DNA from: an uncultured Psychrobacter sp.
GTDB taxonomy: Bacteria; Pseudomonadota; Gammaproteobacteria; Pseudomonadales; Moraxellaceae
DNA: 64,000 bases
Reading direction: 5' to 3'
NCBI GenBank assembly: GCA_947495055.1
Contig: CANLXO010000003.1
Coordinates: 62,001 to 126,000, forward strand
This document shows positions 34,342-43,010 of the stretch, one piece after another. The first letter of the stretch is position 1. Each line of letters opens with the position of its first letter. The notes below the pieces were generated by a model. The model had not been told where the DNA came from, did no database searches, and saw only the letters and a program-made list of their open reading frames with translations. Position numbers and translations under genes: made by a program.

Positions 34342-34851
34342 ATGACTAACGCCCAATCTGATGTAGCAAAAACCAAGACGGATCAAGAGCTCCAAAAGTC
34401 AGACACTACTAAAAATGACGATCTAAAAACGCAACACTCTAACACCAGTGCGCCAAAAATAGAGTCAACAGACAAGCCAATGCCGTCATCACAAGCTCTG
34501 CCGTCATCACAAGCACCATCGCAGCACTCTAAACCACAGCAGCCCGCTCCTAAAGAGCCGCAAATAAAAAAGGTAGATATCGCTATTGCTGGCAATAAAT
34601 ACCCAATCTATTGCCCAGTACATGAAGAAGAAGAGCTGCGTGCGGCAGTATCTTATATTAATAACTACGCGCTAGATCTTAAAGCTGAAGCGCCTAATCT
34701 AAGTCAAGAAAACTTACTCGTTCTATGCTGTTTGAACTTGTACGAAAAGATAAACACCAACAATAAAGTCAATGACGCGCGTCATGACGAGGATAAAAAA
34801 GCAGAAGGCTTACTAAACAAAATTATAAAAGACGCGCAGTCGGTATTGTAA
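34342..34851 (+). CDS. zapA: Cell division protein ZapA with long disordered N-terminus
   Basis: ZapA cross-links FtsZ filaments and bridges them to ZapB. The ZapA domain occupies residues 75-169: KKVDIAIAGNKYPIYCPVHEEEELRAAVSYIN and the helical LSQENLLVLCCLNLYEKINT, then a C-terminal helix. Family members are usually about 100 residues; here about 72 residues of Gln/Ser/Lys/Pro-rich, probably disordered sequence precede the domain (including a doubled PSSQA segment). AGGATTTATT precedes the ATG, so the long form is likely real. It follows the ZapB-like gene by 113 bases. Confidence 0.88.
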   Translation: MTNAQSDVAKTKTDQELQKSDTTKNDDLKTQHSNTSAPKIESTDKPMPSSQALPSSQAPSQHSKPQQPAPKEPQIKKVDIAIAGNKYPIYCPVHEEEELRAAVSYINNYALDLKAEAPNLSQENLLVLCCLNLYEKINTNNKVNDARHDEDKKAEGLLNKIIKDAQSVL

Positions 34852-34869
34852 GCCTTTAAAAACTAAACA

Positions 34870-35178
34870 TTAGCGATACGTCTTGCCCGCATGGAAGTCC
34901 GCTTGATGCTCATAATTACAAAAGAATAGCTCGTCTGTTTTATCCAATTGAACAGCACTCGTTGCCGTAGCGTTTGCCTCATGATTGATAACTGGTGAGG
35001 CATGCTCAACGACGCCGCGATATTCAGCCAAGCTATGACCACAAAAGTTGCATATACGCGGGGTTGTGACATCACCCTCTTTTGGCATCATGCTTTTGGG
35101 CGCGCGCGGATACATAAACTTATAAAAGCCCCACATGCTAACCCAAATGATTATAAAAATAACGACAGCAGCGAACAC
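34870..35178 (-). CDS. Small single-pass membrane protein with CxxC motif
   Basis: I do not recognise this protein. From a GTG start at 35178 it has 102 residues. AAGGAG lies 7 bases upstream; an earlier GTG at 35202 has no such site. One hydrophobic segment (VVIFIIIWVSMWGFYKFM) is followed by a soluble part. This has CNFCGHSLAEYRG (possible metal-binding Cys-x2-Cys, plus His), several more His, and FFCNYEHQADFH near the end, a layout like a zinc ribbon or YHS/TRASH-type site. It ends 18 bases after the convergent zapA. Function unknown; a metal-binding membrane protein is the most that can be said. Confidence 0.65.
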   Translation of the reverse strand: MFAAVVIFIIIWVSMWGFYKFMYPRAPKSMMPKEGDVTTPRICNFCGHSLAEYRGVVEHASPVINHEANATATSAVQLDKTDELFFCNYEHQADFHAGKTYR

Positions 35179-35264
35179 AGCAATGCTCCTTTGATTGATC
35201 ACAGATAAATATAAGATAGAGTCTACGTAAATAATCGCTATAGCACTATCGTTATACTGTTAAT

Positions 35265-35293
35265 AAAAAACTGGCTTTATAGGCCAGTTTTTT
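35265..35293. terminator. Terminator after glyS
   Basis: AAAAAACTGGC (35265-35275) pairs with GCCAGTTTTTT (35283-35293), with a 7-base loop and T-rich ends in both directions. Confidence 0.88.
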
Positions 35294-35319
35294 ATCGATT
35301 ATGAACTATCGCCGCACGC

Positions 35320-37413
35320 TTAGAGTTGTAACTCACTGATATCCGCCACCGTCAAGAACAGCGCGCGCACTTGCTTAAGTAGGGCTAGCCGGTTGGCTTT
35401 GAGCGCAGTATCTTCGCTATTGACCATCACCTTATCAAAGAACTGAGTAAGCGGCGCGTCTAAACGCGCGAGCGTTTGCAGTACTTGCGTATAATCTGCA
35501 GTTTTAAGAAGCGGCGTGACATCGTTTTGCGCGTGCTGCAGGGCTTGATATAACTCTTGTTCGGCGGTCTCACTGAGCAGCTTCTCATCGGCACTATCTG
35601 ATACATCGCTCTCAGACTTGGCCAAAATATTTGCCACGCGCTTGTTAGATTCTGCAAGCATACCCGCTTGAGGCAGCTCACTAAAAGCCTGTACCGCGCG
35701 AATACGTTGATCAAAATCAAGCGGCATGTGCGGGTTGATCGCTTGCACTGCTTGAATAGTATCGACGCTGACGCCTTGCTCGGTATACATTGCCCGATAG
35801 CGCGAGTTCAAAAAGGTCATGACTTGAGTAAAAGCATCACCCATTTTGGCGATTTTGCTGCCGCTCTTATCGCTATAGCCTTTAATCGCTTGCTCAACGA
35901 GCGCTATTAGATTAATCGGTAACTGCTTTTCGATCAATATACGCAAAATACCGATAGCTGAGCGGCGTAAGCTAAATGGATCTTTTGAGCCCGTCGGCGC
36001 TTGATCTATCGCAAAGATACCGACCAAGGTATCTAAACGATCTGCTAGCGCTAAGCAAATACCAATCGCGGTTTGTGGCAACTCGTCGCCGCTGAATTTG
36101 GGTAAGTACTGCTCCTCAATAGCGGCTGCGACGGCTTCTGGCTCACCATTGAGACGCGCGTAATAAGTACCTGCAATACCCTGCAATTCAGGGTATTCAC
36201 CCACCAGTGAGCTGGCCAAATCTGCTTTGGACAGTATCGCTGCTCGTACCGTCTCATTGATATCTATGGTATGGCCTTGCTCTTGCATCAAAGTGGCGAT
36301 AAAAGCGGCAAGTTTAGCAATACGCTCAGATTTTTCCCAAATCGTCCCAAGCTTATCTTGGAACACCCGTGTTTTTAGACTTTCCGTCAGTGCAAATAAG
36401 GGCTGTTTTTGATCTTGCAAAAAGAAGAACTCAGCATCGGCCAGGCGCGGGCGCACCACTTTTTCGTTCCCTTCGATGATTTGATTGGGATCTTTTGATT
36501 CGATATTGGTGATAAAGATAAAGTAAGGCTGCAATTTGCCTTGTTTGTCCGTTAAGCAAAAGTACTTTTGATCCGCCTGCATGGTAGAGATCAGCGCCTC
36601 TTGCGGTACTTGCAAAAAGCGCGGCTCAAAACTTGCGCGCAGGGCAATTGGGAAATCTACTAAAGCAGTCACTTCATCTAGTAAATCCTGCGGAATAATA
36701 GCATTAGCATTGACCTCATCAGCTAATGTTTTAACTTGGTTTTTGATTAGCATCTGACGGGTATCAAAATCTGCAACGACTTTGAGCCCTTTTAATAAGC
36801 CCTCATAGTCATTAGCATGAGTAATAGCGTAGTACTCAGGACTGTGGAAGCGATGGCCGCGCGTTTGATTGCTCGTATTGTGGCCTTGAATCGTCGCCTC
36901 AATAACCGTATCATCCTGCATCAATACTACCCACTGCACAGGGCGAACAAATTCCTCGCGGCTACTACCTGCGTGCATACGCTTGGCAATCGGCAAATTA
37001 TCTAATGCCGTTTGAAAGATACCAGGTAATAGCTCTGTCGTCGCGCGGCCCTGTATCAATTGCTCATAGCCGACATAATCGCCTTTGTCAGTATTGATAG
37101 TGATCAGTTCACTGGCCTCGATACCTAACCCTTTGGCAAAGCCCATCGCCGCGCGTGTCGGATTACCATCGCTATCGAACGCCGCTTTTATCGCAGGCCC
37201 ACGTTTTTGCTCGCTGCGATCAGGCTGGCTTTGTGCTATACCCTGAATCTGAATTGCCAAACGGCGCGGCGCGGCAAAGGCCTTGATACTATCAAAGGTA
37301 ATATCAGCCTCATCTAATTGCTCTTTAACACTATGCTCTAGCGCATCACGTAAGGGTTTTAGGCTCTTTGGCGGTAGCTCTTCACAGCCTAATTCAAATA
37401 ATATGGTACTCAT
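35320..37413 (-). CDS. glyS: Glycyl-tRNA synthetase beta subunit
   Basis: GlyS is the tRNA-binding subunit of the alpha2-beta2 glycyl-tRNA synthetase. The 697-residue protein has the start STILFELGCEELPPKSLKPL, then VRPVQWVVLMQDD and FLQVPQEALISTMQADQKYF. A central NGNEKVVRPRLADAEFFF-type block (GNEKVVRPRLADAEFF), and DQAPTGSKDPFSLRRSAIGI, typical of the HD-like part, follow. Length is normal (E. coli 689). GAGTCCATT precedes the ATG. The partner glyQ lies upstream on the same strand with a GFA-family gene between, an unusual interruption. Confidence 0.96.
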   Translation of the reverse strand: MSTILFELGCEELPPKSLKPLRDALEHSVKEQLDEADITFDSIKAFAAPRRLAIQIQGIAQSQPDRSEQKRGPAIKAAFDSDGNPTRAAMGFAKGLGIEASELITINTDKGDYVGYEQLIQGRATTELLPGIFQTALDNLPIAKRMHAGSSREEFVRPVQWVVLMQDDTVIEATIQGHNTSNQTRGHRFHSPEYYAITHANDYEGLLKGLKVVADFDTRQMLIKNQVKTLADEVNANAIIPQDLLDEVTALVDFPIALRASFEPRFLQVPQEALISTMQADQKYFCLTDKQGKLQPYFIFITNIESKDPNQIIEGNEKVVRPRLADAEFFFLQDQKQPLFALTESLKTRVFQDKLGTIWEKSERIAKLAAFIATLMQEQGHTIDINETVRAAILSKADLASSLVGEYPELQGIAGTYYARLNGEPEAVAAAIEEQYLPKFSGDELPQTAIGICLALADRLDTLVGIFAIDQAPTGSKDPFSLRRSAIGILRILIEKQLPINLIALVEQAIKGYSDKSGSKIAKMGDAFTQVMTFLNSRYRAMYTEQGVSVDTIQAVQAINPHMPLDFDQRIRAVQAFSELPQAGMLAESNKRVANILAKSESDVSDSADEKLLSETAEQELYQALQHAQNDVTPLLKTADYTQVLQTLARLDAPLTQFFDKVMVNSEDTALKANRLALLKQVRALFLTVADISELQL

Positions 37414-37455
37414 AATGGACTCTATTTTTATAAATTCTTAATTGATATAAAAGTG

Positions 37456-37851
37456 TTAGTATTCATCTATTTGCGGTAAATCATCTGTAATGCTATGCCA
37501 AGGCGCTTTACTAGCAACAAAGATATGACGCTGAGACGTGACTTGCGGATCGTTATCTAAAGTACCTAGTGGAAACCCTAGCACCTCAGGCTTGGCGTCA
37601 AACTTGGTATACATCTGTGAGCCACAAATTCTACAAAATCCTTTATGCTCGCCTGATGATGACTCATAAAACGTCAGTAGCTCTTGACCTTGAGTCGTCT
37701 GCCAGTCTTTTGTCAATACCACACCGCGAGTTCGAAACGCACTACTATGCAGCTTTCGACACATCGAGCAATGGCAGTTTAGAACATCAGTTATGTCACC
37801 GCTGATCTGGTACACAATACCGCCGCAAAGGCAGCTGCCATAATGATTCAT
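37456..37851 (-). CDS. GFA-family (Mss4-like) zinc protein
   Basis: A 131-residue protein of the glutathione-dependent formaldehyde-activating enzyme-like family. Zinc-binding cysteines are in GSCLCGGIVYQI, NCHCSMCRKLHSSAF and GFCRICGSQMYT. The family pattern C-x-C...C-x-C-x2-C...C-x2-C is complete. Most members have no demonstrated role in formaldehyde metabolism, so the name is only structural. The ATG at 37851 follows GTGGAGCAAAGT. It begins 20 bases after glyQ stops and ends about 40 bases before glyS starts, so it is read within the glyQS transcript. Confidence 0.9.
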   Translation of the reverse strand: MNHYGSCLCGGIVYQISGDITDVLNCHCSMCRKLHSSAFRTRGVVLTKDWQTTQGQELLTFYESSSGEHKGFCRICGSQMYTKFDAKPEVLGFPLGTLDNDPQVTSQRHIFVASKAPWHSITDDLPQIDEY

Positions 37852-37870
37852 ACTTTGCTCCACAAGCTTA

Positions 37871-38845
37871 TTACTCGCTCTCAACTTTTGGCAAATACTT
37901 ATCTAAAGCCGCTTGGCGATGCTCATCATCTGCAAGCGGAAAGCCGAGCTTGGCGCGCGCTTCGACGTAGCCAAAAGCGACTTTGCGTGCCAGCGTACGT
38001 ACGCGCAAAATAAAGCGCTGACGCTCGGTTACTGAGATTGCACCGCGCGCATCGAGTAAGTTAAAAGCGTGTGAGGCTTTGAGCACCATCTCATAAGCAG
38101 GTAGCGGCAACCCTACGTCAACGAGCTTATCTGCTTGCTGCTCATAAAAGTCAAACATCTGCCCCATCATAGGCACATCTGCGTGCTCAAAGTTATAGGT
38201 CGATTGCTCCACCTCGTTTTGGTGAAAGACATCGCCATAAGTCACGCGGCCAAATTCGCCATCTGCCCAGACCAAATCATAAACGCTATCAACACCTTGT
38301 ACATACATGGCTAGGCGCTCAAGACCATAAGTAATCTCGCCTGTTACGGGGAAGCATTCGATACCGCCGACTTGCTGAAAATAAGTAAACTGCGTGACCT
38401 CCATACCGTTGAGCCAAATCTCCCAGCCAAGGCCCCACGCGCCAAGCGTAGGCGACTCCCAATTGTCCTCAACAAAACGCACATCATGCACGAGCGGATC
38501 AATACCGATCGCTCTGAGTGAGTCCAAATACAGCTCTTGAATATTAGGCGGATTGGGCTTGAGCACGACTTGAAACTGATAATAATGCTGCAAACGATTA
38601 GGGTTGTCGCCATAACGACCGTCTGTTGGACGACGCGAGGGCTGAACGTAAGCGGCGTTCCAGCGCTCAGGCCCTAAAGAGCGCAAAAACGTCGCCGTAT
38701 GAAACGTCCCTGCGCCCATCTCCATATCGTAAGGCTGCAAAATAACGCAGCCTTTTGCCGCCCAAAAGCTTTGTAGCGTCAAAATCAGATCTTGAAACGT
38801 CATCGGTTGCGTGTTTTGGTCTTGGGTCATATCTTGACTGGTCAT
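37871..38845 (-). CDS. glyQ: Glycyl-tRNA synthetase alpha subunit
   Basis: GlyQ is the catalytic subunit that activates glycine. The sequence has [32 protein letters not shown] (class II motif 1 area), [28 protein letters not shown] motif 2 ([15 protein letters not shown]), and [24 protein letters not shown]. All are canonical, with usual length (324 residues from the ATG at 38845; an in-frame GTG three codons earlier is possible). No strong ribosome-binding site is seen. glyQ and glyS flank the GFA gene in one minus-strand operon. Confidence 0.96.
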   Translation of the reverse strand: MTSQDMTQDQNTQPMTFQDLILTLQSFWAAKGCVILQPYDMEMGAGTFHTATFLRSLGPERWNAAYVQPSRRPTDGRYGDNPNRLQHYYQFQVVLKPNPPNIQELYLDSLRAIGIDPLVHDVRFVEDNWESPTLGAWGLGWEIWLNGMEVTQFTYFQQVGGIECFPVTGEITYGLERLAMYVQGVDSVYDLVWADGEFGRVTYGDVFHQNEVEQSTYNFEHADVPMMGQMFDFYEQQADKLVDVGLPLPAYEMVLKASHAFNLLDARGAISVTERQRFILRVRTLARKVAFGYVEARAKLGFPLADDEHRQAALDKYLPKVESE

Positions 38846-38970
38846 AATAATCACTATGAATGAGGATGTTTAAAGTATAGAAACTTGCACAGTTTTTTGC
38901 TGCCAAGTTATAGTGTGCTCACCTTACTAAAAATTGATGATTTTATCTATATTTACGGCAACTATATTTA

Positions 38971-39267
38971 TAGGGCGTGTTGAACATTCAACCATGGCAC
39001 TGCTGATCGCTGCTAGTTTATCAAAGCTGTGTTCCAGACACGGCGCAAGTTAAAGATAATGTCTAGACCTTAGCTAGACTTGCAACACACTGCTTATATA
39101 GAGCTGGGGGGCAATTTTAGCATCAGCCTGAAAGGACAGGACTCTTTTTTGCCGCTCCTTTGATAAAAATAGACGCTTAGAATGACTAAACTTACTATTT
39201 TCATCTTTGAATCGACTAAAAAATAGTCTCTGTCAGTGCGTATTTGTGAATTATCAAACACGCCCTA
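38971..39267 (+). mobile_element. MITE copy 1 (297 bp, TA-flanked)
   Basis: A non-coding 297-bp element bounded by TAGGGCGTGTT at the left and its perfect complement AACACGCCCTA at the right. Terminal similarity continues imperfectly for about 30 bases. The outermost TA on each side is probably a target duplication. It is repeated at 39955-40251 with four substitutions (all near the right end) and in shorter form at 59040-59308, all in the same direction. No transposase is encoded, so it must depend on an element elsewhere; the ends resemble those of IS5- or IS630-type elements. Confidence 0.88.
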
Positions 39268-39309
39268 GTTAAAGAACCTATTAAGTATATTGAACATAAC
39301 AAAATCTAA

Positions 39310-39342
39310 GCAAAAAAATACCCAGATGAATGAACATCTGGG
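39310..39342 (-). terminator. Terminator after the PspC gene
   Basis: CCCAGATG (39321-39328) pairs with CATCTGGG (39335-39342); on the minus strand it is followed by a run of seven T. Confidence 0.85.
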
Positions 39343-39425
39343 CAGGAGGAAAAGTATATCAGGCACCCTGTTTGGTCAGGATTTTATTTTTTTATAGGTT
39401 GTACGTCTTACTAATGATGCTTAGC

Positions 39426-39638
39426 TTACTGATAAGATTGACTGCTTGCTTTTGGCATAATAATCCAAAGAATCACATAGATTAAAATACCAGGTACTGC
39501 AGCGCTCAAAGTTGATACTAAAACAAACAATACTCGTATCCACGTAGGCGACCATCCAAGATATTCTGCAATGCCGCCCATCACACCTGCAATCATACGG
39601 TTATTGGTAGAACGATGTAACTTTACTAACTTAGCCAA
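39426..39638 (-). CDS. PspC-domain small membrane protein
   Basis: A 70-residue protein with the PspC domain: HRSTNNRMIAGVMGGIAEYLGWSPTWIRVLFVLVS, then a second hydrophobic stretch VPGILIYVILWIIMP. PspC proteins act in envelope stress in enterobacteria, but no pspA, pspB or pspF is near, so the role here is open. The start is a TTG at 39638 with AAGGGG eight bases upstream; no in-frame ATG precedes the domain. The gene lies exactly between two direct copies of a 297-bp MITE. Confidence 0.85.
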   Translation of the reverse strand: MAKLVKLHRSTNNRMIAGVMGGIAEYLGWSPTWIRVLFVLVSTLSAAVPGILIYVILWIIMPKASSQSYQ

Positions 39639-39954
39639 ATCTGACCCCTTCTTTATGTTTTCTGTTATTTGTAAACTGACAATACACTTAATATTTATTT
39701 TATGATTATTCTCGTTGTTGTCAGTACTTTCAACTTATGAGTAATTATAGCAAGTATCTCTATATAGTCTGTTGATAGTGTAAGTGTGCTTTGTGCATAT
39801 TGTGCTAATTAAGGTTGCTACAATCTGTCATTACAGCGAGTAAATAGCTGATTTTAAATAGATATTTCAAAATGTTTCAAAGATGTTTTGTTGCTCAATT
39901 ATTACCTACTCTTGCTACAATGATATATAATTTGGCAGTCTTCAAATACAACAT

Positions 39955-40251
39955 TAGGGCGTGTTGAACATTCAACCATGGCACTGCTGATCGCTGCTAG
40001 TTTATCAAAGCTGTGTTCCAGACACGGCGCAAGTTAAAGATAATGTCTAGACCTTAGCTAGACTTGCAACACACTGCTTATATAGAGCTGGGGGGCAATT
40101 TTAGCATCAGCCTGAAAGGACAGGACTCTTTTTTGCCGCTCCTTTGATAAAAATAGACGCTTAGAATGACTAAACTTACTATTTTTATCTTTGAATCGCC
40201 CAAAAAATAGTCTCTGTCAGTGCATATTTGTGAATTATCAAACACGCCCTA
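39955..40251 (+). mobile_element. MITE copy 2 (297 bp, TA-flanked)
   Basis: Same element and orientation as 38971-39267, with four substitutions in 297 bases. The right end, CACGCCCTA, lies 29 bases upstream of the nadR ATG. The upstream control region of nadR-pnuC therefore largely consists of this element. Confidence 0.88.
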
Positions 40252-40280
40252 TCAAAAGTGATTGGTTTATAAGGATTTTT

Positions 40281-41339
40281 ATGTACGATACGGGTCTTAT
40301 GATAGGTCATTTTGAACCGCTACATTTGGGACAAATGCGCAGTATATTGGATGCAGCGGGTCAAGCTAAAACTTTGCATATCGTCATTACCAAGCACCCT
40401 TCGCCGCATCCAGACTTTGCTATTAGCTTACAAGACAAGGCGCGCTGGCTACAGATGGCCTGTGCAGATCTGCCCTTTATAAAATTGCATATTACCGATG
40501 AGATCGATTTGCCAGTGCATGAGCATTTATATAGTCAAGCTAAAGACGTTGTTATAAACATTGAGAATAGTAATGCAAAGTTGCAGCGCTTGATTGATGA
40601 TTTGGCTATACCTAGTGATACGCCGCTTTTTGTTGCTGAGAATCATCCATTGGCGCAGCCCACTATCAAAGAGCAGCTCATAATGGATATTATCACAACC
40701 CCATTGCAGCCTGAGTATGACTCCTACGCTATTGCTCACAATCCTGTGGCGCACTGGTGGGCGATTCACCCACAGGCGCGTGCGGACTATACCAAGACCG
40801 TCGCTATCGTCGGCGGGGAGAGCTCTGGCAAGACGACTTTGGTGCATAAACTGGCTAACTACTATGGTGCGACCTTTGTGCTTGAGATGGGGCGCATCTA
40901 CGTCGGTACGGATTTGGGCGGACGGGAGCTGGGCTTACAATATAGCGACTATACGCCGATCGTTATTGATCATGCTGAGGCCATACGTACGGTAAAAGCG
41001 CAGGCGAGCGCGCCGATTACTATCGTTGATACTGACTTTGTGACGACGCAAGCGTTTTGTGAAGAATATGAAGGGCGCACGCATCCTTTTGTCGCCGCAT
41101 GCATCGAGGAGCTGCGCTTAGATTATACGATTATGCTCGACAACAACGTGCCTTGGGTCGCTGATGGTATGCGTACACTGGGCGATCCTGACGCACGCGG
41201 GCGCTTTGAGCAGCGACTCATTGATATATTTGCACGTCACGACATACAGCCGCATTTGATAGACGAGCCTGATTATGATGCGCGCTATCGGCAAGCGCTT
41301 ATCTTTATCGATCAGCACATCTATAATAAAATGACTTAA
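40281..41339 (+). CDS. nadR: NadR-type ribosylnicotinamide kinase with degenerate NMN adenylyltransferase domain
   Basis: A 352-residue two-domain protein like NadR of Haemophilus, without the N-terminal helix-turn-helix of enterobacterial NadR. The C-terminal kinase domain has TVAIVGGESSGKTTLVHKLA (Walker A, 178-187), IVDTDFVTTQAFCEEYEG and WVADGMRTLG, and looks intact, so it can phosphorylate nicotinamide riboside to NMN. The N-terminal domain (1-150) keeps GHFEPLH, but HxGH reads HLGQ (residues 15-18), and the ISxxxxR signature is missing (DSYAIAH in its place). NAD synthesis from NMN by this protein is doubtful. AAGGATTTTT precedes the ATG. pnuC follows, which fits riboside salvage. Confidence 0.9.
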   Translation: MYDTGLMIGHFEPLHLGQMRSILDAAGQAKTLHIVITKHPSPHPDFAISLQDKARWLQMACADLPFIKLHITDEIDLPVHEHLYSQAKDVVINIENSNAKLQRLIDDLAIPSDTPLFVAENHPLAQPTIKEQLIMDIITTPLQPEYDSYAIAHNPVAHWWAIHPQARADYTKTVAIVGGESSGKTTLVHKLANYYGATFVLEMGRIYVGTDLGGRELGLQYSDYTPIVIDHAEAIRTVKAQASAPITIVDTDFVTTQAFCEEYEGRTHPFVAACIEELRLDYTIMLDNNVPWVADGMRTLGDPDARGRFEQRLIDIFARHDIQPHLIDEPDYDARYRQALIFIDQHIYNKMT

Positions 41340-41424
41340 AAAATAAAAATAACGTACCTTATAATCTCACGCTTTTATATCCTCAAGCTCTTATACTCTC
41401 AACTACTTTTAGGACAGCACCCTT

Positions 41425-42174
41425 ATGCGCATTCAGCTACTAGACAAAATCACAGGTAAATGGTCGATGCAATGGATCGTGACTTGGTTCATCTGCGGTG
41501 TGATTGCGCTCTCAGCCGGATTTTGGCTCACCACAGACCATACTGGCTTAGATATTTTTTATTTGGGCGTGTCTTTTATTGGCTTGATTTGCGTGGTGTC
41601 GTTATCCTTTCGCAAAAACATTTTAGGCAATGGCTTTGGTATGGGAGCGACTGCTGGTGAAGTTATCGTGCAAGGAACGGCAGGCTCAGTGGGGTTAATG
41701 CTGGCGCCGCTTTTTAACTTTTTTACCCATTTATATGGCTTGTTTTACTGGTCAAAAAATACAGACGCTGATGGCGATATGATACCCAAATCAGCAAATA
41801 AGTGGGTTTGGCTGATTACTATTACCTTTATGGTGGTGGGTTTAGCCTTGTTTCCCACCATTAACGACTTACTTGCCAGCTATGGCTATGCAGTCGTTGA
41901 AGACGATAGTAGTCTGTTTTTAGGATTTATCTCGTTTTTTTGGATTAACGTTATTGCTTTTATTTTATCTATTACCGCGCAGACAGCGATGATTTTGCGT
42001 TACTCGTTTAACTGGTGGCTATGGATCATATCTAACTTTGTTTGGCTGACCGTCAATCTTATGTCAGGTAATTATATCTTTGCTATTCAAACCATGGTTT
42101 ATCAAGTCAATTCATTTGTCGGACTCTATGAGTGGTATCGTAGCGAGCGCGATTCGGTAAAAGTACCAGCTTAG
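41425..42174 (+). CDS. pnuC: Nicotinamide riboside transporter PnuC
   Basis: PnuC is an inner-membrane facilitator for nicotinamide riboside. The 249-residue protein has about seven membrane segments. It shows the PnuC-type pattern of FNFFTHLYGLFYWSKN near residues 96-111, FILSITAQTAMILRYSFNWWLWIISNFVWLTVN near 172-205 and IQTMVYQVNSFVGLYEWYRS near the end. The kinase that traps the riboside inside the cell is encoded directly upstream (nadR, 85 bases), so the pair forms a transport and salvage unit. AGGACAGCACCC precedes the ATG. Confidence 0.93.
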   Translation: MRIQLLDKITGKWSMQWIVTWFICGVIALSAGFWLTTDHTGLDIFYLGVSFIGLICVVSLSFRKNILGNGFGMGATAGEVIVQGTAGSVGLMLAPLFNFFTHLYGLFYWSKNTDADGDMIPKSANKWVWLITITFMVVGLALFPTINDLLASYGYAVVEDDSSLFLGFISFFWINVIAFILSITAQTAMILRYSFNWWLWIISNFVWLTVNLMSGNYIFAIQTMVYQVNSFVGLYEWYRSERDSVKVPA

Positions 42175-42255
42175 AGCAAAATTAAGCTGCGTTTATGACC
42201 TTGGGGTTTACCAGATAAAATGGTATAACGATGCAAATAGTGCTACAACTGACTG

Positions 42256-42389
42256 TATAGTGAGTTCAGTATAAAAACGATACAGCGGGACTGGGATGAA
42301 TTTTGCGCAGCCTCTGTCGGCGTAGGCACAGCACGCCAGTAAAATTTATACCAGTTCCGCGCTTAAACATAATGTATCTGTTTTATTTA
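42256..42389. repeat. Palindromic dispersed repeat, copy A (134 bp)
   Basis: Copy A and copy B (43152-43285) share about 134 bases with scattered substitutions. Each is an imperfect inverted repeat: GCGGGACTGG on the left matches CCAGTTCCGC on the right, around a short inner hairpin region (CCTCTGTCGGCGTAGGCACAG). It has no coding capacity, so a folded RNA or a non-autonomous mobile repeat is likely. Confidence 0.75.
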
Positions 42390-42462
42390 AAATTGGCTAT
42401 ATCCAATACTGTATTTTGCACCATTTATCTATTCACTATTACTTACTAACATGGAGGTTAGC

Positions 42463-42918
42463 ATGTCTCGTACGTCACAAAAACGCATGTCTAAGCGCAC
42501 GCTTGAGCAGTGGCTCTCTGAATACGCGGTCAGTCACCAAAACTTGGTCAACAAAAAAATTCACTGGATGGCAGTGCCTACAATCTTTGTCAGTATCTTG
42601 GGTATGGGTATGTCGCTATCGGTTTGGATTACTTTGGTACTCAGTGCGTTGGTACTACTATTTTATATGCAGCTTTCAACGCCGCTATTTTTAGCCATGG
42701 GTATCTTTATTCTGATTTGCTTAAGTGTGATGGCAACATTACCTATTGGCTTTAAAACGTGGGCCAGTATATTTGTCATCGCTTGGATTGGGCAGTTCAT
42801 TGGTCATAAGATAGAAGGCAAAAAACCGTCGTTCTTTGAAGATTTACAGTTTTTACTTATCGGTCCTGCGTGGGTCGTCAATAGCTTGATGGGCGGAAAA
42901 AACAAGCAAACCGCTTGA
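42463..42918 (+). CDS. Mpo1-like (DUF962) membrane protein
   Basis: A 151-residue membrane protein of the DUF962 family, related to yeast Mpo1, a dioxygenase of 2-hydroxy fatty acid alpha-oxidation. Features are SEYAVSHQNLVNKKIHWMAVPTIF at the N-terminus with the conserved His-x2-Asn region, three or four hydrophobic segments, and IAWIGQFIGHKIEGKKPSFFEDLQFLLIGPAWV. The HxxNxxxHW and GHxxxEGxxP motifs agree with the family's predicted iron ligands. GGAGG lies five bases upstream of the ATG at 42463. It stands between two copies of the same palindromic repeat. Confidence 0.88.
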   Translation: MSRTSQKRMSKRTLEQWLSEYAVSHQNLVNKKIHWMAVPTIFVSILGMGMSLSVWITLVLSALVLLFYMQLSTPLFLAMGIFILICLSVMATLPIGFKTWASIFVIAWIGQFIGHKIEGKKPSFFEDLQFLLIGPAWVVNSLMGGKNKQTA

Positions 42919-42973
42919 GTTTTTGGCAATATAAGCCAGCAGGCCTTAATAAAATACTAGGCTTTAATAAGAG

Positions 42974-43010
42974 AGCGTCAATCGATTAAATATCGGTTGA
43001 TGCTTTTTTT
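42974..43010 (+). terminator. Terminator after the Mpo1-like gene
   Basis: AGCGTCAATCGAT pairs, with G-T wobbles, with ATCGGTTGATGCT, followed by seven T. Confidence 0.8.

Noticed and set aside
40191..40280. Upstream extension of nadR into MITE copy 2
   Set aside because: The extra residues come from repeat sequence. The ATG at 40281 has AAGGA before it and starts at the conserved domain.
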